A stretch of 42,828 nucleotides of DNA, taken from assembly GCA_017469275.1 (NCBI GenBank), contig JAFUGT010000148.1, forward strand, positions 1 through 42,828, given 5' to 3'. The stretch comes from Lachnospiraceae bacterium (GTDB taxonomy: Bacteria; Bacillota; Clostridia; Lachnospirales; Lachnospiraceae). The translations under genes were made by a program, and so were the position numbers. A model generated the notes under the pieces. The model was given only the letters and a program-made list of their open reading frames with translations. It did no database searches and was not told where the DNA came from. Of the stretch, positions 24,369 to 34,523 are shown piece by piece (position 1 is the stretch's first letter; the number at the start of each line of letters is the position of its first letter).

Positions 24369-25265
24369 ATGGCATTTGTCGAATGGTTAAAAGTAGTTTT
24401 ATTAGGAATAGTTGAGGGTATTACGGAATGGCTTCCAATCAGCAGTACCGGGCATATAATTCTTGTAAATGAATTTGTACATTTAGAGCAAAGTGATGCT
24501 TTTATGGAGATGTTCGATGTGGTGATTCAGTTAGGGGCCATTCTTGCGGTTGTGGTAATCTTTTGGAATAAATTGTGGCCTTTTCATTTGAAGAAAAATG
24601 CGCCCAAAGAGAGTTGGTTCATACATCCCGCAGAGAATGGTTTCATGAAACATTTTCAGAAGTTCTGTGACAATTACTGTCATATGGATAAGATTGTCCT
24701 TTGGTTGAAGATAGCCGTGTCATGTGTTCCGGCTGCTGTTTTGGGTCTTACATTAGATGACTGGATAGATGAGCATTTCTATAATGCAACGGTAGTTGCC
24801 ATTGCTCTTATTGTATATGGTATCGTATTCATAATAATCGAAAATCGTAATGAACACAAAAAGCCCAGAGTGGCAAGTCTTGAAACTCTAAGCTTTAAAG
24901 ACGCTATTCTTATAGGTATATTTCAGGTCTTGGCGTTAATACCGGGTACTTCCAGGTCAGGCTCTACAATAATCGGTGGGATGTTGATCGGAACCTCAAG
25001 AGAGATTGCGGCAGAATTCACTTTCTTTCTGGCTATACCGATCATGTTCGGAGCAAGTCTTGTGAAGCTCCTTAAGTTCGGGTTATCATTTACCGGTACG
25101 GAGCTGACGGTTCTGATTGTTGGAATGATCGTTGCCTTTGGTGTATCGGTTCTTGCCATCAAGTTCTTAATGGGTTATATCAAGAAGCATGATTTCAAGG
25201 TGTTCGGCTGGTACAGAATAGCCCTTGGTATTCTGGTGTTGTTATATTTCTTTCTTATAAAGTGA
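24369..25265 (+). CDS. uppP: Undecaprenyl-diphosphatase UppP (BacA)
   Basis: This 298-residue membrane enzyme dephosphorylates undecaprenyl pyrophosphate so the lipid carrier can be reused for peptidoglycan and other wall polymers; it confers bacitracin tolerance. Both family signatures are present: [14 protein letters not shown] (residues about 16-29) and [10 protein letters not shown] (about 191-200), with the catalytic Glu and Arg. About eight hydrophobic helices, length slightly above the usual 270-280 because of a loop at residues 75-110. It has its own promoter and converges with the Nudix gene. Confidence 0.96.
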   Translation: MAFVEWLKVVLLGIVEGITEWLPISSTGHIILVNEFVHLEQSDAFMEMFDVVIQLGAILAVVVIFWNKLWPFHLKKNAPKESWFIHPAENGFMKHFQKFCDNYCHMDKIVLWLKIAVSCVPAAVLGLTLDDWIDEHFYNATVVAIALIVYGIVFIIIENRNEHKKPRVASLETLSFKDAILIGIFQVLALIPGTSRSGSTIIGGMLIGTSREIAAEFTFFLAIPIMFGASLVKLLKFGLSFTGTELTVLIVGMIVAFGVSVLAIKFLMGYIKKHDFKVFGWYRIALGILVLLYFFLIK

Positions 25266-25325
25266 TGACAGTTTACTATGTAAACAGCTGCTTGCTCATC
25301 ATATTATAATTAACCATGTTAAAAA

Positions 25326-25856
25326 TCAAAGATACTTAGCTGCGTAGGTCATGATACCGGCGATGGTCTTACCGTCGGTCAGCTTGCCTTCGTATATAAG
25401 TTTCTTAAGATCTTCTATATCCCATTCCTCAACATTTATCTCCTCTTCGGGATCAAGATGCTGGGCGGTTTTTGAAAGCCCGGTTGCAAGATATACATCT
25501 ACTTTTTCATTACAGAAAGCGACGGTGGTGTTGACAGTGAGCAGGTACTCCATCTTTTCGGCAACATATCCTGTTTCTTCTTCTAATTCTCTGATGGCAC
25601 ATTCTATGGTAGGCTCATCCGGTGAATCAAGTTTTCCCGCAGGAAGCTCTAAAGTGAAACGATCTAATGCGTTTCTGTATTGTCTTACCATAAGAAGTTT
25701 GCCATTATCTGTAACTGCCACAACACATGCGGCGCCGTCGTGGTGTATATAATCCCACTCTGCAAGCTGACCGTTAACTTCCACGGTATCCTTGTATAAT
25801 CCTATTACGGTGCCCTGTGCCCGCAGCTCTCTTTTCAAACGTTTGACCGGTTCCAT
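25326..25856 (-). CDS. Nudix hydrolase, ADP-ribose pyrophosphatase type
   Basis: About 176 residues. The Nudix box is clear: AGKLDSPDEPTIECAIRELE followed by EETGY, with one extra residue between the first Gly and Glu relative to the canonical spacing. VRQYRNALDRFTLELPAG upstream is typical of ADP-sugar pyrophosphatases (NudF type), which split ADP-ribose into AMP and ribose-5-phosphate. I prefer the internal ATG at 25856 because GGGGA lies five bases before it, and family members begin near here. The ORF could also start at 25868. The gene is preceded on its strand by the DUF1189-like gene 38 bp away. Confidence 0.9.
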   Translation of the reverse strand: MEPVKRLKRELRAQGTVIGLYKDTVEVNGQLAEWDYIHHDGAACVVAVTDNGKLLMVRQYRNALDRFTLELPAGKLDSPDEPTIECAIRELEEETGYVAEKMEYLLTVNTTVAFCNEKVDVYLATGLSKTAQHLDPEEEINVEEWDIEDLKKLIYEGKLTDGKTIAGIMTYAAKYL

Positions 25857-25894
25857 ATCTGTCCCCATCCTTTCTTTATTATAGTAATTATCAA

Positions 25895-26959
25895 CTATTT
25901 CAGTGATAATCCGGTTGAACTTTCATGTTCATTTAAAGAATTTTCATCGCCTTTGGTATCATTTACTGTTTCCAAATCTTCTCCGGTATAAAGCTCATCC
26001 TGTGGGAAAACTGTATTATCACTAACCCAGGAGGTACTTCCTGCACCTGTGTAGAATTCTCCTCCTGCTCCCGTGTATGCGCTTGCACTTCCATAACTTC
26101 CATAGGAAGTATTGGTGTCCGGCTCACCATCTTTCAAGGTCTTCAGGATTATGAATATGCTTAGTGCAAAGAAAAGCATATTGAGCATTCCACCACCAAA
26201 CGGGAGTATATTTTTCAAGATAGTCTTAACGAGAAAAACAGCTATATAGACATAAAATGTTATCCAGTATATGGTGTTAAAGTCGTCACCTGACTTGGTT
26301 ATGGATTTTCCTATCTGGGCAAGCAGGCAGTATATAAGCGCCATTAAGAATATCAATCCGAACTGAAACGGCAGCCAGATAAGTCCGAGTATCACAGCCC
26401 ATTTAATTATAAAGTTCTTATATCCCGAAAGTATGGCGGTTTTTGAAAACGAGGTTATATGAAAAATAGATGCTACTTCGGAAAACTTGACCTGTTGTGT
26501 CTGCCCGGTAATGAAATTCACCTGTATCGCATTGGTTTCGCTTAAGAACATAGCCTCGCTGATATTGCCCTTTTCACTGAGCTTTTTGACTAATGTATCA
26601 ATGTTCACCGCACCGATCAAACCGCTGTTATCATTTATACTATAATAGGCAGGAACGCTTGTATCTACGAGCACATAAGTAGCGGAAGAAGTAGTCTCAT
26701 ATTTCTTTTCAACCTGAAAAGAACCGTTTTCATAACTAAAATCAGGCATACTGTCTATAAAATCAAAAAGACTTTTATCTGTGCAGAGTTTTGTTGCACT
26801 TATACCGAAGGTTATGAGATTAAGTAAAATAGTTACAATCAGTGCACATATTATTTTGCTTCCGGTCGTCTGCTTGCGGAGCTTATAATAGACATCAGAA
26901 TGGACAACGCCTTCAAAAGATTTGATAATCTGTAAAAATGGATTATAGGTATCAGTCAT
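25895..26959 (-). CDS. DUF1189-like multi-pass membrane protein
   Basis: A 354-residue protein. It has an N-terminal cytosolic segment (FLQIIKSFEGVVHSDVYYKL), one hydrophobic helix (ALIVTILLNLITFGISA), and an outer domain of about 120 residues (YVLVDTSVPAYYSINDNSG, ISEAMFLSETNAI). Three or four more helices follow, and then a hydrophilic Gly/Ser/Tyr-rich tail. The layout matches DUF1189 proteins, whose role is unknown. GAGGGGGA precedes the start. The tail contains SYGSYGSASAYTGAGGEFYT-like low complexity. Probably co-transcribed with the Nudix gene downstream. Confidence 0.7.
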   Translation of the reverse strand: MTDTYNPFLQIIKSFEGVVHSDVYYKLRKQTTGSKIICALIVTILLNLITFGISATKLCTDKSLFDFIDSMPDFSYENGSFQVEKKYETTSSATYVLVDTSVPAYYSINDNSGLIGAVNIDTLVKKLSEKGNISEAMFLSETNAIQVNFITGQTQQVKFSEVASIFHITSFSKTAILSGYKNFIIKWAVILGLIWLPFQFGLIFLMALIYCLLAQIGKSITKSGDDFNTIYWITFYVYIAVFLVKTILKNILPFGGGMLNMLFFALSIFIILKTLKDGEPDTNTSYGSYGSASAYTGAGGEFYTGAGSTSWVSDNTVFPQDELYTGEDLETVNDTKGDENSLNEHESSTGLSLK

Positions 26960-27087
26960 AGTATTCCCCCTCGTTATTTAAGTATTTGTGAGACACTGAT
27001 TAGTTTTCGGATAATATCTATTTAAGTGTTTCACAGATTAATTATAGTATTATATCAGAAGTGTGTCAAAAATTATTTGTATATCTA

Positions 27088-27116
27088 TTGCGAAATAGTA
27101 GGATTATAGTTATACT
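27088..27116 (+). promoter_or_regulatory. Probable promoter of the lipoprotein/histidine-kinase pair
   Basis: TTGCGA at 27088-27093, 17-bp spacer, TATACT at 27111-27116, about 55 bp before the start codon. The rest of 26960-27087 is AT-rich with a twice-occurring TATTTAAGT and no other clear signal. Confidence 0.6.
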
Positions 27117-27171
27117 TGAAGTAAATGAGGGCGAACTGATATAAGTGGTCAATAGAAAGGAAAGATGAAAA

Positions 27172-27810
27172 ATGAGAAGAAAAGGAAGATTGATTAGAGT
27201 TGCTATTGCAGTTTTTATGATGAGTATACTTGCAGGCTGCGGTTCAGATGGAAGTAAATCCGGTAAGACCACAAGTACCGTAAAGAATGTCAATGATGTG
27301 TTGGAAGAGCAGATGGCAGAAAATGATGATGAGGACCTAGAGGACGATTCCGAAAATGCAGATGGATCGGATGTGGCAATTGAGAATAATGGTGATGATT
27401 CATCGTCGAGCACTTCGGAAATAGACGCTGTTAATGAAAAACTTGAAGAGGCGGGGAAAGCTGCCGGGGAAACTGCTTCAGATGGAATAGATGTAGACCT
27501 CACAAAACTTAGCAGCACTATGGTATATTCTGAAGTATATAACATGATGTCTGAACCTGATAAATATTATGGAAAGACGATTAGGATGGAGGGAACCACA
27601 TCCATTTATCATGATGAAACAGATGGCAATGATTATTATGCCTGTGTGATCAAGGATGCAACGGAATGTTGTGCCCAGGGTATAGAGTTTGTTCTTAATG
27701 ACGGTAAGTATCCGGAGGCAAATTCACAGGTTACAGTGACGGGAACATTTTCGTCATATAAGATTGGAGATTATGAATATTACACATTAGTTGATGCGAA
27801 GATGGAATGA
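27172..27810 (+). CDS. Lipoprotein with probable OB-fold domain
   Basis: A 212-residue exported lipoprotein. The signal peptide ends in a lipobox (SILAGC, Cys near residue 23). An acidic linker (residues about 35-105) follows. The C-terminal 100 residues (YGKTIRMEGTTSIYHDETDG, ATECCAQGIEFVL, VTVTGTFSSYKIGDYEYYTL) look like a beta-barrel OB-fold. The paired-cysteine CCAQG patch resembles that of DUF1980/TIGR03943-type domains, so metal or thiol chemistry is possible. It sits 38 bp before a sensor histidine kinase and could be its accessory ligand-binding protein. The ligand is unknown. Confidence 0.75.
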   Translation: MRRKGRLIRVAIAVFMMSILAGCGSDGSKSGKTTSTVKNVNDVLEEQMAENDDEDLEDDSENADGSDVAIENNGDDSSSSTSEIDAVNEKLEEAGKAAGETASDGIDVDLTKLSSTMVYSEVYNMMSEPDKYYGKTIRMEGTTSIYHDETDGNDYYACVIKDATECCAQGIEFVLNDGKYPEANSQVTVTGTFSSYKIGDYEYYTLVDAKME

Positions 27811-27847
27811 AGCAGTTTGCTGTTATTAAAACAATCATCCGAGGTGG

Positions 27848-30800
27848 ATGCCTATGCCGGACTATCAATTATTATACAAAACTTCATTTTATATGGTGGC
27901 AGCAATTATCAGTATTGCGGCTATAGTTTTTGTTGTCATTGAGGGATGGCTTGACAGACGTCAGACCAGGATTTATCTTTTGATGCTTTTTGATGTGTTG
28001 TTAAGTGCGGTTGGAGGGATCGTTTACAAACTATCATTGCCTTATGCTGTCGGCAATTCCAATCTGACTTCTTTCATGCTCTTATTTCAATTTCTTGATT
28101 TCTTTGCTCATACAGCGCTGGCACCATTGTTTTACGTCTATATCCAGAATGTGATAGGTGCTATTCACAGGCGTTCACTCAAAAAAAGACTGGCATTTTT
28201 GATACCGTTTTTCATCTGTGAAAGCATGGTGCTTCTAAATCCCATAATCGGATGGATATATTACTTCGATGAAAACTATGATTTTCACAGAAACTGGGGA
28301 GAGGTTATCACTTATATTGTAGCGGCATTTTATTTTGCGCTGTCTATGTTTGATATTCTTTTCTATTGGCATGCAGTTAATAAGAGAAGACGACAGGGCC
28401 TGTTATATTGTTTTCTGATTACACTTTCCGGAATTATAATCCAACTAATATCTATTAATCTGTCCGTGGAACTGGTGGCGGAGTCCATGGGTCTTATGCT
28501 TATCATGCTTGTCGTGGAGAGGGAGGAGGATCGTATCGATCAGTCCACCAGAACCTATAACAGGAGCGCATTTCAATCTGATATCAACAATTTCCTCAGG
28601 ATAGGCAGGAAATTCCACATAATATATATTCGCATATTAAATGATGACATATTACAGAGACTTACCGGCTCTACGGATGATGACATTCTTTTCAGGGAGA
28701 TAGTGAAATATCTGAGGCAGGTACATTCAAAGTACGAGATATACAGGGTGCGAAGCAACGCATTTCTTCTGGTCTGTCATGGTGTTGATGATTCGGAAGT
28801 CAGCACTTTGACCAAGCAGATAAATGATCGTTTTGCGGAAAGTTTTGATTTTGGAGATATATATGTCAGACTCAAAGTAAGTGTTCTGTATGCATCTATA
28901 CCGCTGGAACTGACAAATGAGGACGAGATAATGCTTCTTATAGACAGCGTTGATTATGAGCATGAGGATATGGAGCAGGATGTCAATAATCCGGGCACCG
29001 GCTATTCTGAGTATGAAAATATGAGCACCAGCAGAATTCTACACGGAAGCGATATACCCCGTATACTGTATTCCGCATCTTTGGAAAAAGCGCTTCACAG
29101 AGGTTTATCAGAGCATAATTATGAAGTACATTATCAACCGATTTATAATATTAAGGATAAGTCCATATGTGGGGCAGAGGCAAGCATTTGCCTAAATGAT
29201 CCCGAACTTGGAATTGCCACAGCGGAAAGGATAATGCCTCTTGCAGGCAAGCAGGGGATTGATATTTTACTTAATAATATGCTTCTGGATGAAGTATGTA
29301 TGTTTATGGGGAGTGGTATTCCGTTAGAGCTGGGACTTAATCAGATAAGCGTGGCTATTTCCGTCAAGCAGTGTATTCAGCCATATTTTGTTGATATGTT
29401 GGATAGATTACTGAACGAGTATAATGTGGTTCCGTCCATGTTCAATTTTGAAGTCCCGGAGCCTGAAGATGCAGAACAGGCAACACTACTTGAGGGAGTG
29501 ATGAAGATACTTAAAGATAAGGGCTTTACCATTTCTCTGGATAGTTTTGGAACAGGTTATACCAACATGAAAGCCTTCTCTAATTTCGGCTATGACATAG
29601 TTAATCTTAATATAGGTGTTTTGGGAAAGCATGAGCTTAATGATGCCGGAAAGATCATATTAAAATACAGTATCAGAATGATACGTGATATGAATATGAG
29701 AGTATTGGTCAAAGGTGCCACTGTATATGATCAGGTTGAATGGATAGAACAGACCGACGCATCTTATCTTCAGACAGATTATTATTCCAAGGTGGTAACT
29801 CAGAGTGAACTCATCTCCATACTGCGTGTTACAGAGATTGCCAGAAGGGATGAACAACGTGCCAGAGCAGGAAGCGAAGCCAAAAGTAATTTCCTTGCAA
29901 ATATGTCCCATGAGATAAGAACCCCGATCAATGCTATTCTCGGTATGAATGAAATGATACTTAGAGAGAGTAAGAATGAGGCAGTCATTAATTATGCAAA
30001 AGATATAGAGCATGCTAGCAGAAGTCTGCTGGCTCTTATTAATAACATTCTGGACTTTTCCAAGTTAGAAGCGGGCAATATGGAAATCGTGCCGGTAGAA
30101 TATGACCTCAGTTCGCTGCTTAATGATGTAATTAATATGACCAAAATGAGAATTGAGCTTAAAGGACTTAGGCTTGATGTTGATGTGGAAACGGAACTTC
30201 CGGAGAAGCTTTTTGGGGATGAGATGCGTATACGGCAGGTTTTATTGAATCTGCTTGATAATGCCATCAAAAATACCGAGGAAGGCAGCATAGGGCTTAA
30301 TGTAAGAGGAAGTTTTTCTTCTGACCACAGCGTGCTGTTAATAATCGATGTGAAGGACACGGGAACAGGTATCAAAGAAGAAGATAAGAATAAACTTATG
30401 GAAAGGATAAAAAAGCAGGGGGCTTTAAGGGATAAATCGTTAGATGGAATGGGACTTGGACTTACCATTGCAGGGAATCTTCTGAATCTAATGGAAGGTG
30501 CCATCCAGATTGAAAGTGTATATGGCAAAGGGTCAACATTTACTGTAGTGATTCCTCAGCAGGTGGTAGAACCGACTCCAATCGGCGATTTTAATGAAAG
30601 GTTTGTTGAGAATACACTTGGTAATCCTGAGTATCATGAACAGTTTATAGCACCGGAAGCAAAAATTCTGGTGGTGGACGATACGCCTATAAATCTTACG
30701 GTAATTAAGAGTTTGTTGAAGAAAACACAAATTCATATCGATACGGCATTAAGTGGTAAAGAAGGACTGGAGATGTGTGCCGGTGTTCACTACGATATCA

Positions 30801-31672
30801 TTTTCTTAGACTACAGAATGCCTGAGATGGATGGAGTTACGATACTTAAAATAATGCGTGAGATGAGTGATCATCCTAATGTTAATACTCCGATCATACT
30901 TCTTACCGCCAATGCTTTATCGGGTGCCAGAGAACAATTTATGGCTGAGGGTTTTGATGATTATATGACAAAGCCTATTGATGGTCGGAAACTGGAAACA
31001 CTTCTCATGCGATATCTTCCTAAGGATAAGGTTATATTAAATGCCGATCAGGATACGGATTCATCTTTTGAGGATAGAGAACTTATGGAGCTTTTAAGAA
31101 AAAATGCCGGTCTTGATGTGGAGCAGGGTCTGTCTAATTGCGGTTCTTTAGAAGGTTACCTGGAAGTGCTTAAGATATACCTGGCCTCTGTGGAAAGCAA
31201 AGTGGGAGAGATAGAGAAATATTTGAGAGTTGAGGATTATGATAATTATACAATACAGGTTCATTCCTTAAAGAGTACTTCAAAGGTGATAGGTGCCATC
31301 GATATATCGGAAAGAGCGTATGAGTTAGAGCAGGCGGGAGATGAAGGAAATGTGGAATTGATACGTGGCAAAACGGAAGGTTTTCTTGATGATATAAGGC
31401 AACTTGGAAGGACACTTTCGGATATTCTTGGCGGAGAGTCACAATCTAGTGACGATAGAAAAGAACTTCAGGAGATTGAGCCGAATATGCTTAGAGATGC
31501 CTACAAAACTCTATCAGATTTTGCTATGTCCATGGATTATGAAAATTCAATTTTTGTGTTGGATGAACTTAAGAATTATAGGTTAAAAGATGAAGATGAA
31601 AGCAGGATAAACTCAATTCGGGATGCTATTGATAATCTTGATTGGGATGAGGCTGTTCGGCTAATGGACTAA
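27848..31672 (+). CDS. Hybrid histidine kinase with degenerate GGDEF and EAL domains
   Basis: This 1274-residue sensor has seven or so N-terminal helices (residues about 12-220). A degenerate GGDEF follows (STRTYNRSAF retained, catalytic motif replaced by SNAFLLV), and then a degenerate EAL domain (about 415-665). In that domain EAL is EAS, the DDFGTGYSS motif is DSFGTGYTN, KID is NLN and the last metal-binding Glu is lost. It is therefore almost certainly not a phosphodiesterase and may sense c-di-GMP or only dimerise. Next come HisKA (His688 in NMSHEIRTP), HATPase with GMGLGLTIAGN, a receiver (Asp988 in FLDYRMPEMDG) and a C-terminal HPt (His1139 in QVHSLKST). It thus contains a whole phosphorelay. 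It follows the lipoprotein gene. Confidence 0.92.
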   Translation: MPMPDYQLLYKTSFYMVAAIISIAAIVFVVIEGWLDRRQTRIYLLMLFDVLLSAVGGIVYKLSLPYAVGNSNLTSFMLLFQFLDFFAHTALAPLFYVYIQNVIGAIHRRSLKKRLAFLIPFFICESMVLLNPIIGWIYYFDENYDFHRNWGEVITYIVAAFYFALSMFDILFYWHAVNKRRRQGLLYCFLITLSGIIIQLISINLSVELVAESMGLMLIMLVVEREEDRIDQSTRTYNRSAFQSDINNFLRIGRKFHIIYIRILNDDILQRLTGSTDDDILFREIVKYLRQVHSKYEIYRVRSNAFLLVCHGVDDSEVSTLTKQINDRFAESFDFGDIYVRLKVSVLYASIPLELTNEDEIMLLIDSVDYEHEDMEQDVNNPGTGYSEYENMSTSRILHGSDIPRILYSASLEKALHRGLSEHNYEVHYQPIYNIKDKSICGAEASICLNDPELGIATAERIMPLAGKQGIDILLNNMLLDEVCMFMGSGIPLELGLNQISVAISVKQCIQPYFVDMLDRLLNEYNVVPSMFNFEVPEPEDAEQATLLEGVMKILKDKGFTISLDSFGTGYTNMKAFSNFGYDIVNLNIGVLGKHELNDAGKIILKYSIRMIRDMNMRVLVKGATVYDQVEWIEQTDASYLQTDYYSKVVTQSELISILRVTEIARRDEQRARAGSEAKSNFLANMSHEIRTPINAILGMNEMILRESKNEAVINYAKDIEHASRSLLALINNILDFSKLEAGNMEIVPVEYDLSSLLNDVINMTKMRIELKGLRLDVDVETELPEKLFGDEMRIRQVLLNLLDNAIKNTEEGSIGLNVRGSFSSDHSVLLIIDVKDTGTGIKEEDKNKLMERIKKQGALRDKSLDGMGLGLTIAGNLLNLMEGAIQIESVYGKGSTFTVVIPQQVVEPTPIGDFNERFVENTLGNPEYHEQFIAPEAKILVVDDTPINLTVIKSLLKKTQIHIDTALSGKEGLEMCAGVHYDIIFLDYRMPEMDGVTILKIMREMSDHPNVNTPIILLTANALSGAREQFMAEGFDDYMTKPIDGRKLETLLMRYLPKDKVILNADQDTDSSFEDRELMELLRKNAGLDVEQGLSNCGSLEGYLEVLKIYLASVESKVGEIEKYLRVEDYDNYTIQVHSLKSTSKVIGAIDISERAYELEQAGDEGNVELIRGKTEGFLDDIRQLGRTLSDILGGESQSSDDRKELQEIEPNMLRDAYKTLSDFAMSMDYENSIFVLDELKNYRLKDEDESRINSIRDAIDNLDWDEAVRLMD

Positions 31673-31727
31673 AGTAGGGGTGTAAGTAGAAACAAGATGA
31701 CATTATTAAAGCAGGAAGGTGTTTGGA

Positions 31728-33671
31728 ATGGATATTATATCATTAATTAATCAAACGGCTTTTTATATCGGTGCTGTTTTTGTTGCGGCTTCATGTATTG
31801 TATACATGCATATACATAACAGTATGGACAAGCCCCAGACCAAGATATTCAATATTGCCTTGTGGACGACTATATTAACATCTGTATTTGAAGTAATAAC
31901 AATTTATGCGGAACCTTATTGCGGTCAGTATGCATCTGCGAGGATAGCACTATATGCATCTGATTATATGTATTTTGTTCTGCATAATATGTTGGGTATG
32001 TTCCTTTGCTATTATTCTTTTTTTGCGACGCAGACTTTTACAAGAATGACGCCGGAGAGGCAGACCTTTTATTTGCTGCCGTTTTTGATCTCTGAGTTTT
32101 TTATCATTACTAATCCGTGGAATCATTATACCTGGTATTATGACGAATCATTTCAATTTCACAGAAACTGGGCAGAGATATCTGTTTATGTTGTAGGTGG
32201 ACTCTATTATATTATTGCAATTTATTATCTTATATTCAGGTGGTATGCCGCAACAAAAAAACGGAAGCTGATGCTGGTTATGTCATTCATAATGACGGCA
32301 ATAGGTATAGTTATCCAGTTTTTTTTTCCTGGCATGGAGGTGGAACTGTTTTTCGAGGCCATAACTTTTCTCGGAATAATGCTGTCTGTGGAGTATGATG
32401 ATGAACGAGTAGATATGGTGACAAGGATGTATAATCGTGAAGCTTTTGTTCAGGATGTCAGTTACTATCTTGATACAAAGACAAGATTTGACGCGGTACT
32501 TTTGAAATTGACCAATTGTGATACATATGAAAAGATGCCGGGAGCTTTCAGTGTTAATGAGGTGTTTTCATCTATGGCAACAGCCATAAGAGAAATTTAT
32601 AAATATTCAACGTGTTACCGGGTAACTCAGAATAGTATAATACTGTTGGTTTTAAATAAGGATGAAGCATATGCGGATATGCTGGCAGAAAAACTTAAAC
32701 AACTGCTTATTGCCGGGTTGGGACTTCCTAAAAAAGATGAGAGAATCACAGGGGTTATCATGCAGACAAAGGTTCCTGACGAGGTGTCTTCTGTGCAGGA
32801 TATGCTTCTTTTTGTGGATATGGAATATAATGATATAACAGCCAATAAGATTGCTAAGGGTGATGACCTTCATGAGTTTTTTGAAAGAGCCCGGATCGAA
32901 AAAGCAATGCGTGAGGGATTGGAAAATCACCGCTTTGAGGTATTATATCAACCTGTGTACGGATGTAAAGACAAAAGAATCAATTCTGCAGAAGCGTTGA
33001 TAAGATTGAATGATCCGGTTCTGGGACAGTTATTGCCGGAACATTTTATACCTGCCGCAGAAAGAAATGGTATGATAGACGTTATCAGTGATTTTGTTTT
33101 GAGAGAGGTATGCAGATTTATCAAAGGCGGAGGTCCGGATAAACTTGGAATTAAGTATATTAATGTTAACCTTTCTGTGTTACAATGTATGCAGACACAT
33201 TTTGTTGACAGGGTGAGAACGATATTAAAAGAAGAAGATGTTGGCCCCGGCAGAATTAACTTTGAAATTATTGAGTCCGTAGCCGCAGAAGATTATGGCA
33301 ATCTTTCCAGGGTGATAAGAGAATGCAGAGAGCTTGGTTTTTACTTTTCCATGGAGGGATATGGTACCGGATATTCAAATATATATTCGGTTTTTTCCAT
33401 GAATTTCAATGAGATAAAACTGGATAAAACAATACTCTGGGAAGCCTGTATAAGTGAGCAGGGAAGGATAATTCTTGAAAACAGTGTGAGAATGATTCAT
33501 GAGATGGGAATTCCTGTTGTGGCTGTGGGAGTTGAGACCCAAAAACAGTTAGAAATGGTGGAGAAGTTAGACGTAGAGTTGGTGCAGGGATTTTATTTTG
33601 CCAAACCGCTTTCTAAGGCTGATGTTATGAGATTTGCAGGTGCAGACCGACACCCGGAAATAACGATTTAA
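31728..33671 (+). CDS. Multi-TM GGDEF-EAL protein, EAL partly degenerate
   Basis: A 647-residue paralogue of the preceding sensor without kinase domains. Start at ATG 31728 after AGGAAGG, preferred to GTG 31719. It has seven or so helices (residues about 8-215, sharing FHRNWAE with its neighbours), a degenerate GGDEF (MVTRMYNREAF, then QNSIILLVL in place of the active motif) and an EAL domain (about 400-640). EALI, INVNLSVLQ, NFEIIES, IKLDKT and GVETQKQ are kept. However, the two-Asp motif DDFGTGYSS is MEGYGTGYSN, removing key metal ligands, so phosphodiesterase activity is unlikely. Possibly a c-di-GMP binder controlling the two flanking systems. Confidence 0.9.
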   Translation: MDIISLINQTAFYIGAVFVAASCIVYMHIHNSMDKPQTKIFNIALWTTILTSVFEVITIYAEPYCGQYASARIALYASDYMYFVLHNMLGMFLCYYSFFATQTFTRMTPERQTFYLLPFLISEFFIITNPWNHYTWYYDESFQFHRNWAEISVYVVGGLYYIIAIYYLIFRWYAATKKRKLMLVMSFIMTAIGIVIQFFFPGMEVELFFEAITFLGIMLSVEYDDERVDMVTRMYNREAFVQDVSYYLDTKTRFDAVLLKLTNCDTYEKMPGAFSVNEVFSSMATAIREIYKYSTCYRVTQNSIILLVLNKDEAYADMLAEKLKQLLIAGLGLPKKDERITGVIMQTKVPDEVSSVQDMLLFVDMEYNDITANKIAKGDDLHEFFERARIEKAMREGLENHRFEVLYQPVYGCKDKRINSAEALIRLNDPVLGQLLPEHFIPAAERNGMIDVISDFVLREVCRFIKGGGPDKLGIKYINVNLSVLQCMQTHFVDRVRTILKEEDVGPGRINFEIIESVAAEDYGNLSRVIRECRELGFYFSMEGYGTGYSNIYSVFSMNFNEIKLDKTILWEACISEQGRIILENSVRMIHEMGIPVVAVGVETQKQLEMVEKLDVELVQGFYFAKPLSKADVMRFAGADRHPEITI

Positions 33672-33675
33672 AGTT

Positions 33676-33704
33676 TTGATATTATATTAGATTTGAAGTA
33701 TAAT
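33676..33704 (+). promoter_or_regulatory. Sigma-A promoter of the double receiver gene
   Basis: TTGATA at 33676-33681, 17-bp spacer and a perfect TATAAT at 33699-33704, 43 bp before the start. It lies directly after the EAL gene stop, so the receiver protein can be made independently. Confidence 0.82.
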
Positions 33705-33747
33705 GGTATGATAAAGGATAAGGGAAGATTGGAGATGAGGAGAGATA

Positions 33748-34512
33748 ATGGATAATAACGTATTGATAATCAGTGAAAAAGACACGTTTTTGGCCATGAC
33801 ATTACAAAAGAATCTTATTAATAATGATTTTAAGGTATATCACTCTATTCCGAACGTGCAAAAAATCAGTGAATTTCGAGAAATAGTTAATATCTATATA
33901 TTTTACATGGATGAGGGGACTGCCATAGATATGGATACGGTAGTCTACCTTAAGGACATGAGTATAGAGGAAGACATAATGGTTATTCTAATTGGTTCAA
34001 ATGACGAATTCAGAGAGGCTACAAAGATTCTTCCCAAAGAGAATCTGGCTGCATTTTTCCTACGTCCCTTTGATATGAAGCAATTTATTGATAAGATGAA
34101 GTTTCTCACAGATAAGCAGGAGATTGAAAATCGCAAGAACAGGGTTCTCATAGTTGATGATGACGTTACATTTTTGAAGATGGCATACACATGGCTTAAG
34201 GATAAGTACAGGGTATCCATTGTTAATTCAGGAGTTCAGGCAATAACATGGCTTGCCAAGAACAAGGCGGATGTTGTTCTTTTGGATTATGAGATGCCGG
34301 TAGTTGATGGACCTGCATTATTGGAAATGCTAAAGAGTGAGACGGATACAGACAGCATCCCTGTTTTCTTCCTGACGGGAAAGAGTGATCTGAAAAGCGT
34401 ACAAAAAGTTATGGATTTAAAACCTCAGGGCTATCTGTTAAAGGCCAGTGGGAAATACTCGCTGTTACAGGAGCTTGACAAATTCTTTATGACCAGGAAA
34501 GCAATGAAATAA
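33748..34512 (+). CDS. Double response-regulator receiver protein without output domain
   Basis: A 254-residue protein with two receiver domains. The first (residues about 3-120) is degenerate: the acidic pocket is poorly conserved and the phosphorylation strand reads IYIFYMDEG. The second (about 132-250) is intact, with IVDDDV, Asp180 in VVLLDYEMPVVDG, FLTGKSD and a Lys in GYLLKASGK. There is no DNA-binding or enzymatic output. It is a likely phosphate acceptor or relay partner for the adjacent hybrid kinases. It converges tail to tail with the next gene, only 11 bp apart. Confidence 0.9.
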   Translation: MDNNVLIISEKDTFLAMTLQKNLINNDFKVYHSIPNVQKISEFREIVNIYIFYMDEGTAIDMDTVVYLKDMSIEEDIMVILIGSNDEFREATKILPKENLAAFFLRPFDMKQFIDKMKFLTDKQEIENRKNRVLIVDDDVTFLKMAYTWLKDKYRVSIVNSGVQAITWLAKNKADVVLLDYEMPVVDGPALLEMLKSETDTDSIPVFFLTGKSDLKSVQKVMDLKPQGYLLKASGKYSLLQELDKFFMTRKAMK

Positions 34513-34523
34513 ATAATATTATT

